Below, piece by piece: positions 1-7,418 of a stretch of 64,000 nucleotides of DNA. The position numbers and the translations under genes are program-made. The DNA comes from Pacificitalea sp040119125 (GTDB taxonomy: Bacteria > Pseudomonadota > Alphaproteobacteria > Rhodobacterales > Rhodobacteraceae). Position 1 is the stretch's first letter, and each line of letters starts with the position of its first letter. The stretch is taken from assembly GCA_040119125.1 (NCBI GenBank), contig JBEDTR010000011.1:124001-188000 (forward strand), given 5' to 3'. Under the pieces are notes generated by a model. It was not told where the DNA came from. It saw only the letters and a list, made by a program, of their open reading frames with translations, and did not search any database.

Positions 1-962
1 CCCATATGCGTGGCAATCTCCCTCATCTCCGCGCCCGCGTTCAGCAGCCGTGTCGCCGCCGTGCCGCGCGCATCGTAGAGCCGTAGCTCAGGCCGAATGC
101 CGAGCTTCGTCCGCCACAGGGATACCGCGTCTCCGAGGTAGTTTGGGTTCTGGTAGGGTGCGCCTGCCTTGGTGGCGATGAAGGTCGTCTGCCCTTGTGG
201 GGTAGCGTCGATGATGCGCCCCATCTTCGGTGTGACCGGAATCGACGCGAGCCGATTGCGCTTCGCTGTCATCACCAGCAGGCGGCGCCCCTTTGTGGTG
301 TGCTGCACCGACGCCGGAGAGAGTGTCGCCAGGTCACCGGGCCGCAGCCCTGTCTCGGTCGCCACGGAGAGGATGCGCGCAATATGCGCCGGAGCCCCTG
401 CCTCGAATGTTTCGATCTCCGCGTCGGTCCATAGGATTTCGGAGCGCTGCACTTTGTAGGTGGCGCGGATGCCGCGCAGGTGGTGGATCTGGATCATCCC
501 GCGGTCAACGCCCCAGCTCACCAGCTTTTGCAGGGTGCGGATGCGGTCGTCGCCAACCTTCGGGCTGGCAATTGTGTCGCGCCAATCCAGAGCCGCCTTG
601 CGGAAGCGAGCGTCATTCGCCGCACTGATGGGCGCGCCGCCGAACTTCGCGTCAACGCCGTTCGTTGGATGATATAGGTTCGTCTTGATGTCGCGCTGGG
701 TGCGCTCGCCAAGCCCCTGAAATTCCCTGCTGTTGAGATATGCGAGAATGACAGCGCGGAACTTACCGTGGGCGCTGTCACCCTTTGGGGCTGCAGCTGC
801 GAGGGCAGCGATGTATGCGGCCGATCCTTTCGGGGTGGTGCTATCCGACCGCCAGAAAAGCGGTGCGCCATTGCCTCGCCACGCGTAATGGTATTCGCGA
901 TACCCGCCGCCGACGATCTTGCGCCTGACCCTATGGATGCCCTTGAGGTCAATTTTTGGCAT
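1..962 (-). CDS. int: Tyrosine-family site-specific integrase (C-terminus cut by window edge)
   Basis: Reading the minus strand from the ATG at 962 gives an uninterrupted 320-residue protein that runs off the left edge. The catalytic domain shows the box I pattern TETGLRPGDLATLS around residue 205 and the box II pattern LYDARGTAATRLL near residue 297, where Asp replaces the usual first His (HxxR becomes DxxR). The nucleophilic Tyr would lie beyond the edge. This enzyme would catalyse integration at, and excision from, the tRNA-Pro site seen at the other end. The start overlaps the small upstream gene by 14 bases. Confidence 0.93.
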   Translation of the reverse strand, partial: MPKIDLKGIHRVRRKIVGGGYREYHYAWRGNGAPLFWRSDSTTPKGSAAYIAALAAAAPKGDSAHGKFRAVILAYLNSREFQGLGERTQRDIKTNLYHPTNGVDAKFGGAPISAANDARFRKAALDWRDTIASPKVGDDRIRTLQKLVSWGVDRGMIQIHHLRGIRATYKVQRSEILWTDAEIETFEAGAPAHIARILSVATETGLRPGDLATLSPASVQHTTKGRRLLVMTAKRNRLASIPVTPKMGRIIDATPQGQTTFIATKAGAPYQNPNYLGDAVSLWRTKLGIRPELRLYDARGTAATRLLNAGAEMREIATHM

Positions 963-1119
963 ACCAGTCGTCAACTTCCTTCGCAGCGGTCGCCGGGGCG
1001 GCGGGGACTATTCGAATCATGTCGCGGGTGATCTCCACAATCGCAGTGGGGTTAACCTCCCGAACAGCCTTGAGCGTCCGCATCACCTGCGCTTGAGATA
1101 ATGTAGATCCCCTCGGCAT
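949..1119 (-). CDS. Small conserved phage protein next to integrase
   Basis: A 56-residue protein with a helical N-terminal half (SQAQVMRTLKAVRE) followed by a strand-like segment (IVEITRDMIRIVPA). Small proteins of this pattern often sit beside integrases in alphaproteobacterial prophages. It overlaps the integrase start, which suggests translational coupling. Its position would suit an excisionase or directionality factor, but no recognisable DNA-binding motif supports that. Confidence 0.7.
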   Translation of the reverse strand: MPRGSTLSQAQVMRTLKAVREVNPTAIVEITRDMIRIVPAAPATAAKEVDDWYAKN

Positions 1120-1121
1120 GG

Positions 1122-1358
1122 TCAGTCCTCCTTGCTCATAGCCGGAGCCTGAGCGTTGATCTCATACCAAGGATCGCCCTTCTCGGCGCCGCCATAGGTG
1201 TCGGTGTGCTTTTCTGGATCGAAGCCTCCGAGGATTTCACGCAGGATGTTGTAACGCACAGCAAGGTCAAACTTCTCGCAAGCATCGATGCCGACGTGCC
1301 CCTGCCACTCCTCCATGATGGCGAGGGCGAAGCCTTTGTAATTGGGTGCTTGCGTCAT
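1122..1358 (-). CDS. Hypothetical phage protein
   Basis: A 78-residue acidic protein in the leftward early operon, two bases upstream of the small gene preceding the integrase. It contains the string HVGIDACEKFD. A related string, VTVGIDACEHY, occurs in a secreted protein near the right end of the prophage (42,244-42,624). No family recognised. Confidence 0.6.
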   Translation of the reverse strand: MTQAPNYKGFALAIMEEWQGHVGIDACEKFDLAVRYNILREILGGFDPEKHTDTYGGAEKGDPWYEINAQAPAMSKED

Positions 1359-1360
1359 GG

Positions 1361-1618
1361 TCAGTCCTCCTTGGGTTCAGCGACAGGTGTGAGCCGCCCG
1401 GTTCCGACACTGAAGCGCTCGTTTATCTCCGCCTGCGCCTCGCGGATTTGGTCGTCGGGTATTTCGGGGTGGGGGTCGGCGGGAACGTAGCGAACGGCCT
1501 CGGCGGGGTATCGGGTGGTCGCCCAAGCGCCGAGGTGGTTGAGGTAGGGATTGCTACGCCAGACCATGATTTCGTCGGGCAGGGCGGCGGGGGTGATGGG
1601 GTGAATGGGCTTGGTCAT
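1361..1618 (-). CDS. Hypothetical phage protein
   Basis: An 85-residue protein. The start at 1618 is chosen because its ATG overlaps the stop of the upstream zinc-ribbon gene in an ATGA arrangement. It is rich in Pro and charged residues, with an aromatic patch (VWRSNPYLNHLGAW). No domain recognised. Confidence 0.6.
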   Translation of the reverse strand: MTKPIHPITPAALPDEIMVWRSNPYLNHLGAWATTRYPAEAVRYVPADPHPEIPDDQIREAQAEINERFSVGTGRLTPVAEPKED

Positions 1619-1803
1619 GGGGCCTCTGCGAAAGCTGATGCTTTCACTGGGGAATTGCACTGACAGGACCGGACATGAGGCGACCAGATCACCTTGCATG
1701 ACGGGCACTGCCAGCCCTGCAAGTGGTTCGGCAGACTGCCGGGGGTGGCATACTTAGCCATCTCTCGTATCGAAGTGTCGTCCATTCCGGTTGCTAGGGG
1801 CAT
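1615..1803 (-). CDS. Small zinc-ribbon-like phage protein
   Basis: A 62-residue protein ending in a likely metal-binding motif, CPSCK followed about ten residues later by CQC. The ATG at 1803 is preferred over an upstream ATG because it has an AGGAGAG ribosome binding site at proper spacing. It could bind nucleic acid or stabilise a small fold; the role is unknown. Confidence 0.65.
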   Translation of the reverse strand: MPLATGMDDTSIREMAKYATPGSLPNHLQGWQCPSCKVIWSPHVRSCQCNSPVKASAFAEAP

Positions 1804-1851
1804 TGTTCTCTCCTTCATTCTCTCGTGTTCAGGTGCGCCCAGATCGCTGGG

Positions 1852-2088
1852 CTATCTGGACTTGGACGCGAACAGCATGATCCGCTCTTCGACATGCGGG
1901 ACGGTGCCCTCGTTGAACATCTGCACTGCCTTCTTCGGGTCGCGGTCCATTGCGACCAGCAGGAGCGTGGCGATGGTGTGGTCTAGGGTGATCAAAACCT
2001 GCGCCCGATCCTTCACCGGATCACGCCCGTCGAGGATCACTTTCGCCGCCTCAAGGGCCAGCTGGCTGTCGCGGGACGGTTGGTTCAT
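1852..2088 (-). CDS. Hypothetical phage protein
   Basis: A 78-residue, mostly helical protein. Its ATG overlaps the stop of the upstream gene (ATGA), so it is part of the same operon. No motif recognised. Confidence 0.6.
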   Translation of the reverse strand: MNQPSRDSQLALEAAKVILDGRDPVKDRAQVLITLDHTIATLLLVAMDRDPKKAVQMFNEGTVPHVEERIMLFASKSR

Positions 2089-2273
2089 GCCATGGCCTCA
2101 TAGGCCGCGTCTCGTGGGTCATACTCCGTCCAATCGGTCGCCAGTTTGTCGGCGTCCGGAACGCGGTCATTGAACGGGACCGGATGGTTCTTGTTATATT
2201 TCACTGATGGGTTCGACGTGCGGTATATTGCTGATCGCACATGGCAAATTGTTTTAGCTTCTTCGTAGGTCAT
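2085..2273 (-). CDS. Hypothetical phage protein
   Basis: A 62-residue protein starting MTYEEAKTICHVRSAIYR, chosen for the AAAGGAAG ribosome binding site just upstream. An in-frame ATG at 2294 is the alternative. It has conserved-looking polar and aromatic positions (SVKYNKNHPVPF) but no family I recognise. Confidence 0.6.
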   Translation of the reverse strand: MTYEEAKTICHVRSAIYRTSNPSVKYNKNHPVPFNDRVPDADKLATDWTEYDPRDAAYEAMA

Positions 2274-2290
2274 GGCCTTCCTTTCGGGGT

Positions 2291-2452
2291 TCATTCTCTC
2301 GTGTTCAGGTGCATCCAGATCGCCCAGCCGATCAGGCCGACGAACAGGGCGGCGACGGCTCCGATGACCCACCACCACGACACGCCAGAGAGGCGGGCAA
2401 CGGCGATGGACGTGAGCGCTACGGCGAGGCCGGTGTATTCGGTGCGGTCCAT
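2291..2452 (-). CDS. Small membrane protein
   Basis: A 53-residue protein with one strong membrane segment (WWWVIGAVAALFVGLIGWAI) and a short polar N-terminus. It lies in the leftward early operon. Its role is unknown; small phage membrane proteins of this kind can act in exclusion or host takeover. Confidence 0.55.
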   Translation of the reverse strand: MDRTEYTGLAVALTSIAVARLSGVSWWWVIGAVAALFVGLIGWAIWMHLNTRE

Positions 2453-2453
2453 G

Positions 2454-2798
2454 TCAGAGGCGGATGGACTGCGGCTCAAGTTCCCGCACATCTGCTTCGT
2501 GCGAGAATAGGATCGTATCGCTGTTGGGCCTCACAAAGCTGACCGAGTTGCCGCCCGCGTGTTCGACGAGATAGGCGGGTTCGCCCAAGACCTCGATCAT
2601 CCGCCCCGCGCCGGAGGGCGCTGGCACTTCGCTGATCGGCCCTACGACTTGCAGGAAACGCTTAAAGTCCATTCCGCCGGTCGCTCTTTGCATCGCGTCG
2701 AAGGCGCGCATGCGGGCTTGGTTTTTGTTGCGCGCGTAGAATGTCGCCTCGCCCCATCCTGTCACGCTCACGCGGTAGTTCTTCAAAACGAACGACAT
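2454..2798 (-). CDS. Hypothetical phage protein
   Basis: A 114-residue protein. The ATG at 2798 sits seven bases after a GAGAGG site; an ATG six bases upstream is too close to that site. The N-terminal half alternates strands and helix (NYRVSVTGWGEATFYARN, then a basic helix). No domain recognised. Confidence 0.6.
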   Translation of the reverse strand: MSFVLKNYRVSVTGWGEATFYARNKNQARMRAFDAMQRATGGMDFKRFLQVVGPISEVPAPSGAGRMIEVLGEPAYLVEHAGGNSVSFVRPNSDTILFSHEADVRELEPQSIRL

Positions 2799-2809
2799 TT
2801 CCATTCCTC

Positions 2810-2920
2810 TCAATAAATCGCGCTCCAGATCACCACGGGCAGGATCACCCAGAGGGCTATGCCGATGACGGTGCCGGGGATGATCCACCAGCCGGGCGGG
2901 AAGCGGGGGCTACGCAGCAA
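2810..2920 (-). CDS. Tiny membrane peptide with inferred TTG start
   Basis: A 36-residue reading frame, almost entirely one hydrophobic segment (WWIIPGTVIGIALWVILPVV). It has no ATG. The TTG at 2920 is preceded by GGTGGAGG at six bases and overlaps the 3' end of the Ref-like nuclease gene. Its stop lies just before the ribosome binding site of the next gene. The gene is inferred from these signals and the hydrophobicity; the start codon is uncertain. Confidence 0.45.
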   Translation of the reverse strand: MLRSPRFPPGWWIIPGTVIGIALWVILPVVIWSAIY

Positions 2921-3242
2921 GGCGAGCCTCCACCCAGTTGATCCAGTCCACATCGTCTCCGTATTCCTCGCGCCACAGGAAGGGCTGGCGGTGGAGCGCG
3001 ATCTTGCTGGTGTCGAAGTTGCCCTGATGATGGCCCTCGCAAAGCGGGATCGCCTTGCTGTCGGGTGTCTTGATCGTCTGGAAGCGCCCGTGGATCGTGT
3101 GGTGCACCTGCGTCGGGGATAGCTGAGCCATGCCCCATTCCCAGCAGATCACGCAGGGCAGAGACGCCACGCGCGCCAGATGGCCGGGGTCTTTGCTGAC
3201 CTTCTCGGACTTCTGGTATATCGGGCGATTGCAGAGGTTCAT
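2910..3242 (-). CDS. Ref-family recombination-enhancement HNH nuclease
   Basis: A 110-residue protein with the layout of the phage P1 Ref C-terminal nuclease: a CVIC pair, VHHTIHGRF, then IPLCEGHHQG and a late FLWREEYG. P1 Ref is a RecA-dependent HNH endonuclease that cuts at D-loops. The gene is next to NinB-, Bet- and Gp157-like genes, so it likely belongs to the phage recombination module. It overlaps ninB by four bases. Confidence 0.82.
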   Translation of the reverse strand: MNLCNRPIYQKSEKVSKDPGHLARVASLPCVICWEWGMAQLSPTQVHHTIHGRFQTIKTPDSKAIPLCEGHHQGNFDTSKIALHRQPFLWREEYGDDVDWINWVEARLAA

Positions 3243-3628
3243 GCTGGCACCTCATCGCGAAAGTGGATGCCGTTTTCAGCGCCCCACGACATGATGAATT
3301 CGATCAGCTCGCTCATCTGCTCTTTGCTCATCTTCGAGCTGCGAAAGCCGACTGGGAAAGGCTCGCCAGCTAGGCCCATCTCGAATTGCGAGGCATGGCC
3401 GCAGGCGTTCATGAACAGCGCCTTCCAGAGGTCCGGCGACTTCCGGTGGCCCATGTGCATGGCCTGCCGGGATACCTCTGTCAGCATCGCCCACAGGCGG
3501 GCATTCTGCGGAATCGTGCGGCCCGGCTTCTTGAACGTCACCACGGTGGCGTGAGGGGCGTTCTGCACCCACGCGGCGGCCTGCTGGCGCTCTGCTGGGG
3601 TCTTTAGGATGACGGTCGGATTAGCCAT
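3239..3628 (-). CDS. NinB-like recombination protein
   Basis: A 129-residue protein matching the lambda NinB/Orf family in length and pattern: RTIPQNARLWAMLTEVS, SPDLWKALFM, then GEPFPVGFRSSKMSKEQM and FIMSWGAENG. Lambda Orf binds single-stranded DNA and helps load recombinase in RecFOR-type recombination. Its position between the Ref-like nuclease and Bet supports this role. Confidence 0.85.
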   Translation of the reverse strand: MANPTVILKTPAERQQAAAWVQNAPHATVVTFKKPGRTIPQNARLWAMLTEVSRQAMHMGHRKSPDLWKALFMNACGHASQFEMGLAGEPFPVGFRSSKMSKEQMSELIEFIMSWGAENGIHFRDEVPA

Positions 3629-3791
3629 GTGTCGTCTCCATCTGCGCCTTGAGCGCGTCCTTGTGGGCCTCGATCTCTTTGTCCCGCTTGGCCCCGTCGC
3701 TCAGGTTGTCCCACGCCCGACGCAGTGCTTCGATGTCGGGTGCTTCGGTCAGGCGGTCCATGACGAAGGTGCGGCCGGCGGGGGTGAGCAT
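3621..3791 (-). CDS. Small conserved phage protein in recombination operon
   Basis: A 56-residue charged helical protein. Its ATG at 3791 overlaps the stop of the bet gene and its stop overlaps the start of ninB, so it is translationally packed between two recombination genes. The C-terminus is a basic-acidic helix (KRDKEIEAHKDALKAQ). No function assigned. Confidence 0.65.
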   Translation of the reverse strand: MLTPAGRTFVMDRLTEAPDIEALRRAWDNLSDGAKRDKEIEAHKDALKAQMETTHG

Positions 3792-4717
3792 CAGGCAGCG
3801 TCCGAGCGGGTGGTGAACTGGCTGGCCTTCTTCTCCAGCACCTCTTTTAGCTCCAGCGCGTCGGCCTTGTGGTGCGCCCAGAACTCGCGAAGCGCTTCCT
3901 CATTGCGCACCCGGAACTTCATCACCTCCTCCGGGTCAGCGGCGCGAACGAACTCCATCACCCGATCAAAGACCGAGCCCATCGGCACTTTCTCCAGCTT
4001 CATCGCGTCATCGAAGACCATCATCACGCCAGCACCGCCAAGCCGTGACAGTCGCTCCTCACGCTCCAGTGTTTGCAGCGTCTCCGAGGCGGTGGCTGTT
4101 GCTTCCAACTGGTGCATTTCCTCTTCGGAGTAGATGCTTCCGAACTGATCGGGCCACCCGGCGCGGAGCGCTTGGCTCTCGGCACATTTGGTGATCATCA
4201 CCACGGGCATGCGCGCCCAGTTTCCGGTCGGGTCCAGCTCGACCTGACCCGTGGGGACGCGCCGCCCCTCTTCCTTGCGGTATTCCCACTTCTCGCGGAC
4301 CGGGGCGAACTCATCCCAGAACGCCTCTCCGATCACCGGATACCACTCGCCGCGGTTGTCCTGCTTCCAGAGCCGGACGGTGGCGCTGACGATGCCCTTA
4401 GGGTTGGTCGGCCCCTTGAGGTCCGCCTCATAGGTGATCTGCGCGGGCTCGCTTGCGGGTCGGTAGTCACGGCAGCGCTGCGCGAGAACGCGGAGCCCGT
4501 CGCGAGACACGATGATCGACATCTTGCGCTTGGCCGCGTTGTCCTTCGAGTAGACCACCGCATGGATTTGCTTGCGGAAGGGGTCCAGCTGGTAGGACTT
4601 GCAGGCCTCCAGAAACAGATTGAACTCGGTGTCGTCCGTGTCCTTTGCGACCGTCTGTTTGATGGTGCGCAGCTGGGCGGGGGTGAAGCCTGCGATAGAG
4701 GGGGATATTGCGGTCAT
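3791..4717 (-). CDS. bet: Phage recombination protein Bet (RecT-family annealase)
   Basis: A 308-residue RecT/Bet single-strand annealing protein. Recognisable strings include LDPFRKQIHAVVYSKD, KMSIIVSRDGLRVLAQR, SATVRLWKQDN and MITKCAESQALRAGWPDQFGS followed by YSEEEM, typical of this family. It would anneal complementary ssDNA during phage recombination. No companion lambda-Exo-type nuclease is visible nearby; the adjacent genes are Gp157-like and NinB-like. It overlaps the upstream gene by one base. Confidence 0.93.
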   Translation of the reverse strand: MTAISPSIAGFTPAQLRTIKQTVAKDTDDTEFNLFLEACKSYQLDPFRKQIHAVVYSKDNAAKRKMSIIVSRDGLRVLAQRCRDYRPASEPAQITYEADLKGPTNPKGIVSATVRLWKQDNRGEWYPVIGEAFWDEFAPVREKWEYRKEEGRRVPTGQVELDPTGNWARMPVVMITKCAESQALRAGWPDQFGSIYSEEEMHQLEATATASETLQTLEREERLSRLGGAGVMMVFDDAMKLEKVPMGSVFDRVMEFVRAADPEEVMKFRVRNEEALREFWAHHKADALELKEVLEKKASQFTTRSDAA

Positions 4718-5241
4718 TAGAGCCTCCGAATTTTGAGGGACGTTGTGCCGTTGCTGGCGGTGACGCCGGGGATTGCATCGCCGTTGTCGAAAGCATCCTT
4801 GAGCGCCTTGCGGTCCAGCACTGGGTCAGGGCGCTTCCAGAATTCCACTGGGATTGCGGCCTCATCGGTAATGAGGGGCTTGCTCGGTAGCTGAGACACG
4901 GTGAGCGTGGCGCTGGGGAGACGCAGCGACTTCATATCTGCGATGACCAGCGCCTGTTCGATCAGGCCACGGATGCGCTCCATCCTCGCCTCTACTCGCT
5001 TCCGGCGCGCTGCGAAGGCAGCCTCCTTCTCTTTCAGCCCGACCTTCATCACCTCACACTCATCAATCTCGGCAAGCGCGGCACCGATAGCCTCAAGAAG
5101 GCCGGTTTCTCCCTCGACCATATCTTGGGTCAGGGTTTCGTCGTCGGAGCCAATCTCCGCGATCAAGTCACGCGCTGCTTCGGCGTGTCGGCGCAAGCGG
5201 GGTTCGTCACCGTTGTCGAATTTAGGATGTGCGTTCATCAC
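4717..5241 (-). CDS. Siphovirus Gp157-family protein
   Basis: A 174-residue protein with the Gp157 layout: an acidic AIGAALAEIDECE helix, a long charged coiled coil around residues 60-95, then the strand segment LRLPSATLTVSQLP and a C-terminal DRKALKDAF with IPGV. Gp157-family proteins of siphoviruses commonly sit beside Bet/RecT genes and were originally linked to phage resistance in streptococci. The biochemical role is unclear. Confidence 0.85.
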   Translation of the reverse strand: MMNAHPKFDNGDEPRLRRHAEAARDLIAEIGSDDETLTQDMVEGETGLLEAIGAALAEIDECEVMKVGLKEKEAAFAARRKRVEARMERIRGLIEQALVIADMKSLRLPSATLTVSQLPSKPLITDEAAIPVEFWKRPDPVLDRKALKDAFDNGDAIPGVTASNGTTSLKIRRL

Positions 5242-5567
5242 TCGCTCCTTTCGAGACGGGTTGCGTTGTGGTCGCTCATGGCGCCGTAGATCGCGTGACC
5301 AGCGAATGCCGCTTGCAGGGAGACCAGCACGACAAACACGACGAACCAGCCGTTGTAGTCGGTGCGGCTCAGCCAGTTGCGCACGGCGCGCGTCAGGCGT
5401 CGGGCAGGGCGGTCACGGTCCATTGGTCGGGACTGGGCCTGATAGGTGCGCACGGTGGTTTGGGCGCGGCTCAGGTGGCTGGCGGCTTCGTCGCGGTTGC
5501 GGCGGTCAGCGGCGTCCAGCATGCGGTCGCGCTCTTGCTCCAGCCAGTTCTCGGAAAGCATCGCCAT
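5238..5567 (-). CDS. Hypothetical single-pass membrane protein
   Basis: A 109-residue protein with a charged helical N-terminal half and one membrane segment near residues 75-95 (WFVVFVVLVSLQAAFAGH). The ATG at 5567 follows AGGAGCC at good spacing. It overlaps the Gp157 start by four bases. Function unknown. Confidence 0.6.
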   Translation of the reverse strand: MAMLSENWLEQERDRMLDAADRRNRDEAASHLSRAQTTVRTYQAQSRPMDRDRPARRLTRAVRNWLSRTDYNGWFVVFVVLVSLQAAFAGHAIYGAMSDHNATRLERSE

Positions 5568-5594
5568 TGTCAGGCTCCTGTGGGGTGTCTGGGT

Positions 5595-5659
5595 GCCCCG
5601 GCGCGGGAGGAGGATGCGCCGGGGCTGGGGGTGCCGCTACATGGGAGGGACAGCGGCAC
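5595..5659. repeat. Two consecutive stem-loops in intergenic gap
   Basis: A perfect 10-bp inverted repeat, GCCCCGGCGC (5595-5604) and GCGCCGGGGC (5616-5625), is followed by a perfect 8-bp one, GTGCCGCT (5631-5638) and AGCGGCAC (5652-5659). Neither has a T-run. They fill the gap between two leftward early genes and could act as an RNA processing or attenuation element. Confidence 0.6.
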
Positions 5660-5668
5660 GTCTGGGTG

Positions 5669-5974
5669 TTACTCAGCGGCGTAGAGGGTGATATCCGCGT
5701 GTCCGCATTCATCGTTCCAAGCCTTCGCGGCGGCGGCTTCGGCCTCGGCAATCTCGGACTTGGGAACGATGCGCGTTGCCAGCATCCGGGATAGGGTCAG
5801 GCCGCCAAGCTGGACGCTAACCAGATCGGCGAAGGTGTCGCGCTCATAGCCTCGGCTCTCGCCTGTGGTCGTTGGCTCGGCCCGTGCCACGCTGCTGCGG
5901 ATCTTGAACGTGCCCATCCCGCAAACCGTGCCGGTGTCGGCGGCGAACTCGATATCGGTCTGGTAGGTCTCCAT
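5669..5974 (-). CDS. Hypothetical phage protein
   Basis: A 101-residue protein. The ATG at 5974 overlaps the stop of the upstream gene and is preferred over one four codons upstream. It has a strand-rich N-terminus and an Ala-rich helix near the end (AEAEAAAAKAWN). No family recognised. Confidence 0.6.
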   Translation of the reverse strand: METYQTDIEFAADTGTVCGMGTFKIRSSVARAEPTTTGESRGYERDTFADLVSVQLGGLTLSRMLATRIVPKSEIAEAEAAAAKAWNDECGHADITLYAAE

Positions 5975-6225
5975 CAGCGCGCCCACCCTTGGAGGGTCAC
6001 GCGCTCCGCCAGCAGGGCAGCTTCGTTGACCGCCTCACGAGCGCAGTGGCACTGGCTCTCGTGCGGCCAGAGGGTGACGCTGAAATCACTGCCGTGGTTC
6101 TTGACGATGCGAGCGCCGCAGAACTCGGTCTTGTCGTTGTTGGCGAGGTCTACGAGGGCATCCAGCCACTGCTCGGTGACAGGGGGCACGAGGGTGCCCG
6201 TCAGGGTGTTGGGATCGATGCGCAT
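5974..6225 (-). CDS. Hypothetical phage protein
   Basis: An 83-residue protein with three cysteines, including CHC at about residue 59. Its ATG overlaps the stop of the tiny first gene of the operon, indicating coupling. No domain recognised. Confidence 0.55.
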   Translation of the reverse strand: MRIDPNTLTGTLVPPVTEQWLDALVDLANNDKTEFCGARIVKNHGSDFSVTLWPHESQCHCAREAVNEAALLAERVTLQGWAR

Positions 6226-6302
6226 CACTTGACCTCCACGACAAAGCGGAGGGCGGCCAGAGCGGCGGCGAGGTCATCGCGGGTCTGCTTTGGGGTTTGC
6301 AT
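6225..6302 (-). CDS. Tiny first gene of the leftward early operon
   Basis: A 25-residue reading frame starting at 6302 behind a GGAGAG site. Its stop overlaps the start of the next gene. It is the first gene downstream of the proposed leftward promoter, about 27 bases from the expected transcript start. It may be a short leader peptide or small protein; longer upstream starts would run through the promoter and operator. Confidence 0.4.
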   Translation of the reverse strand: MQTPKQTRDDLAAALAALRFVVEVK

Positions 6303-6335
6303 GAGTCTCTCCATTGGCTGGTGCCGATGGATATG

Positions 6336-6364
6336 AACGTAGCGAATATCGCTACCTGTGGCAA
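6336..6364 (-). promoter_or_regulatory. Proposed leftward early promoter
   Basis: On the minus strand, TTGCCA (6364-6359) and TACGTT (6341-6336) are separated by 17 bases and lie around operator 6339-6355. The TAC of the -10 hexamer is supplied by the operator end. The same design appears at the rightward promoter, so repressor binding would block RNA polymerase directly. Confidence 0.6.
6339..6355. promoter_or_regulatory. Repressor operator, leftward promoter-proximal
   Basis: GTAGCGAATATCGCTAC is a 17-bp dyad whose arms GTAGCGA and TCGCTAC are perfect inverted copies around ATA. It is the best match among four GTAGC-N7-GCTAC sites found only around the two early promoters. Confidence 0.78.
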
Positions 6365-6372
6365 TACCTAAT

Positions 6373-6389
6373 GTAGCTTTTTTCGCTAC
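6373..6389. promoter_or_regulatory. Repressor operator, leftward distal
   Basis: GTAGCTTTTTTCGCTAC matches GTAGC-N7-GCTAC, with its centre 34 bp from the promoter-proximal site. The pair at the repressor/cro end has the same 34-bp centre spacing, consistent with cooperative binding by repressor dimers. Confidence 0.72.
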
Positions 6390-6427
6390 ACGCAGCGCAG
6401 ACGTCGCCAACCCCTAGCCCACACACG

Positions 6428-6449
6428 AAAAACCCCGCGCGAGGCGGGG
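6428..6449 (-). terminator. Terminator of the leftward immunity operon
   Basis: On the minus strand, CCCCGC and GCGGGG form a stem around a five-base loop and are followed by TTTTT. It closes the repressor-led operon just before the leftward early promoter. Confidence 0.8.
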
Positions 6450-6508
6450 CGATTCTGAGGGGGTATGGCTTGTTTAGTGGGTAAAGGGGCCAGATCGGCT
6501 TGGGGGTC

Positions 6509-6637
6509 TTACGGCCCGACTTGCGGATGACGCCAACTGCCGATGCCGAAGAACGAATGGGCGCGCATGTCTTCGACGGTGATCCGGCTTAGCGCCTCGA
6601 TCACGGCCCGGTTGATTGCTTCATCTCGCTCGCTCAT
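6509..6637 (-). CDS. Hypothetical small phage protein
   Basis: A 42-residue protein starting at 6637, where its ATG overlaps the stop of the DUF1828-like gene. It starts with an acidic helix (MSERDEAINRAVIEALSR) and ends about 60 bases before the operon terminator. No homologue recognised. Confidence 0.5.
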   Translation of the reverse strand: MSERDEAINRAVIEALSRITVEDMRAHSFFGIGSWRHPQVGP

Positions 6638-7050
6638 GCCGCTGCCGCAACGCTGTCAGCCAGCTTGTCCAAGATCTCTTTGATCGCATTGGCGAGGGTG
6701 ATGACTGCACCCCGCACTTGATCAGGGCGAACCATGGGGAAGACCAGAGCGCCCTCATCGATGGTCACTCCATAAGTCGCGGCTTTAGCGCTGGCGGCTA
6801 ATCGGAAGTCCGTTGCGCAGACCCCGGCTCCTTCCGCGTCCGCTAGCGCCCTGCCATCGTCGGTGACGGTGAAGCCGTCGCCAGCGGGCAGGACTGTAAT
6901 GCGCACCGCGTTCCCGCCTAGCGTGATCAGCGGCATATCGACAACCCAGCCTTGGTCGGTCGAATGACAGCCGGTGAGGTCGTCAAGGTGCGGGAGGCCG
7001 AGTGCCACCTCATCTCGCGCGCCTTCACGGGGGTTCGTTCGCTTCTGCAT
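6634..7050 (-). CDS. DUF1828-like phage protein
   Basis: A 138-residue protein with the DUF1828 hallmark: a strand segment, then GFTVTDDGRALADAEGAG and a hydrophobic C-terminal helix (VITLANAIKEILDKL). Members are common in phages and mobile elements and have no settled function. It is co-oriented with the repressor, so it is probably expressed in the lysogen. Confidence 0.65.
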   Translation of the reverse strand: MQKRTNPREGARDEVALGLPHLDDLTGCHSTDQGWVVDMPLITLGGNAVRITVLPAGDGFTVTDDGRALADAEGAGVCATDFRLAASAKAATYGVTIDEGALVFPMVRPDQVRGAVITLANAIKEILDKLADSVAAAA

Positions 7051-7073
7051 CCTTAACCCTACGGCCTCTTAGT

Positions 7074-7418
7074 TTACGGGGTGACCCCAACTTCCATCAG
7101 CTTCGTGATGACAATCAGCGCTCCGCCCACGATGGACATCAGGACCGCCATTCCGGGGTAACCCGGAAGCATGCTGATCTTGCCTTCGAGCTTGCCAACG
7201 ATACCCTTGAGGTCCGAAATGCCCTTGCCAACCTGATCGAGCTTGTCCTCCGATCGATCCAGGCGTCGTTCAATGGCTTCCAGTCGATGTTCCATAGTGC
7301 CGCCACCTCCTCCTCCACCATATGGCGTGGATTCAGGTCTGCGCAAGCCTTCCTGATAGGCGCTTAGCATCTCCTCGGGAGAGCGGTTCCGCCCTGTGGC
7401 ATCTCGGACATTACTCAT
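7074..7418 (-). CDS. XhlA-like coiled-coil membrane protein in immunity operon
   Basis: A 114-residue protein: a Gly-rich segment, a coiled coil (residues about 43-80; ERRLDRSEDKLDQVGKGI), then a C-terminal membrane helix (GMAVLMSIVGGALIVITKL). This layout resembles haemolysin XhlA, a holin-associated protein. Here it is away from the lysis cassette and shares the repressor operon. A role in superinfection exclusion is an inference from that context. The ATG at 7418 has GGAGGG upstream. Confidence 0.65.
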   Translation of the reverse strand: MSNVRDATGRNRSPEEMLSAYQEGLRRPESTPYGGGGGGGTMEHRLEAIERRLDRSEDKLDQVGKGISDLKGIVGKLEGKISMLPGYPGMAVLMSIVGGALIVITKLMEVGVTP

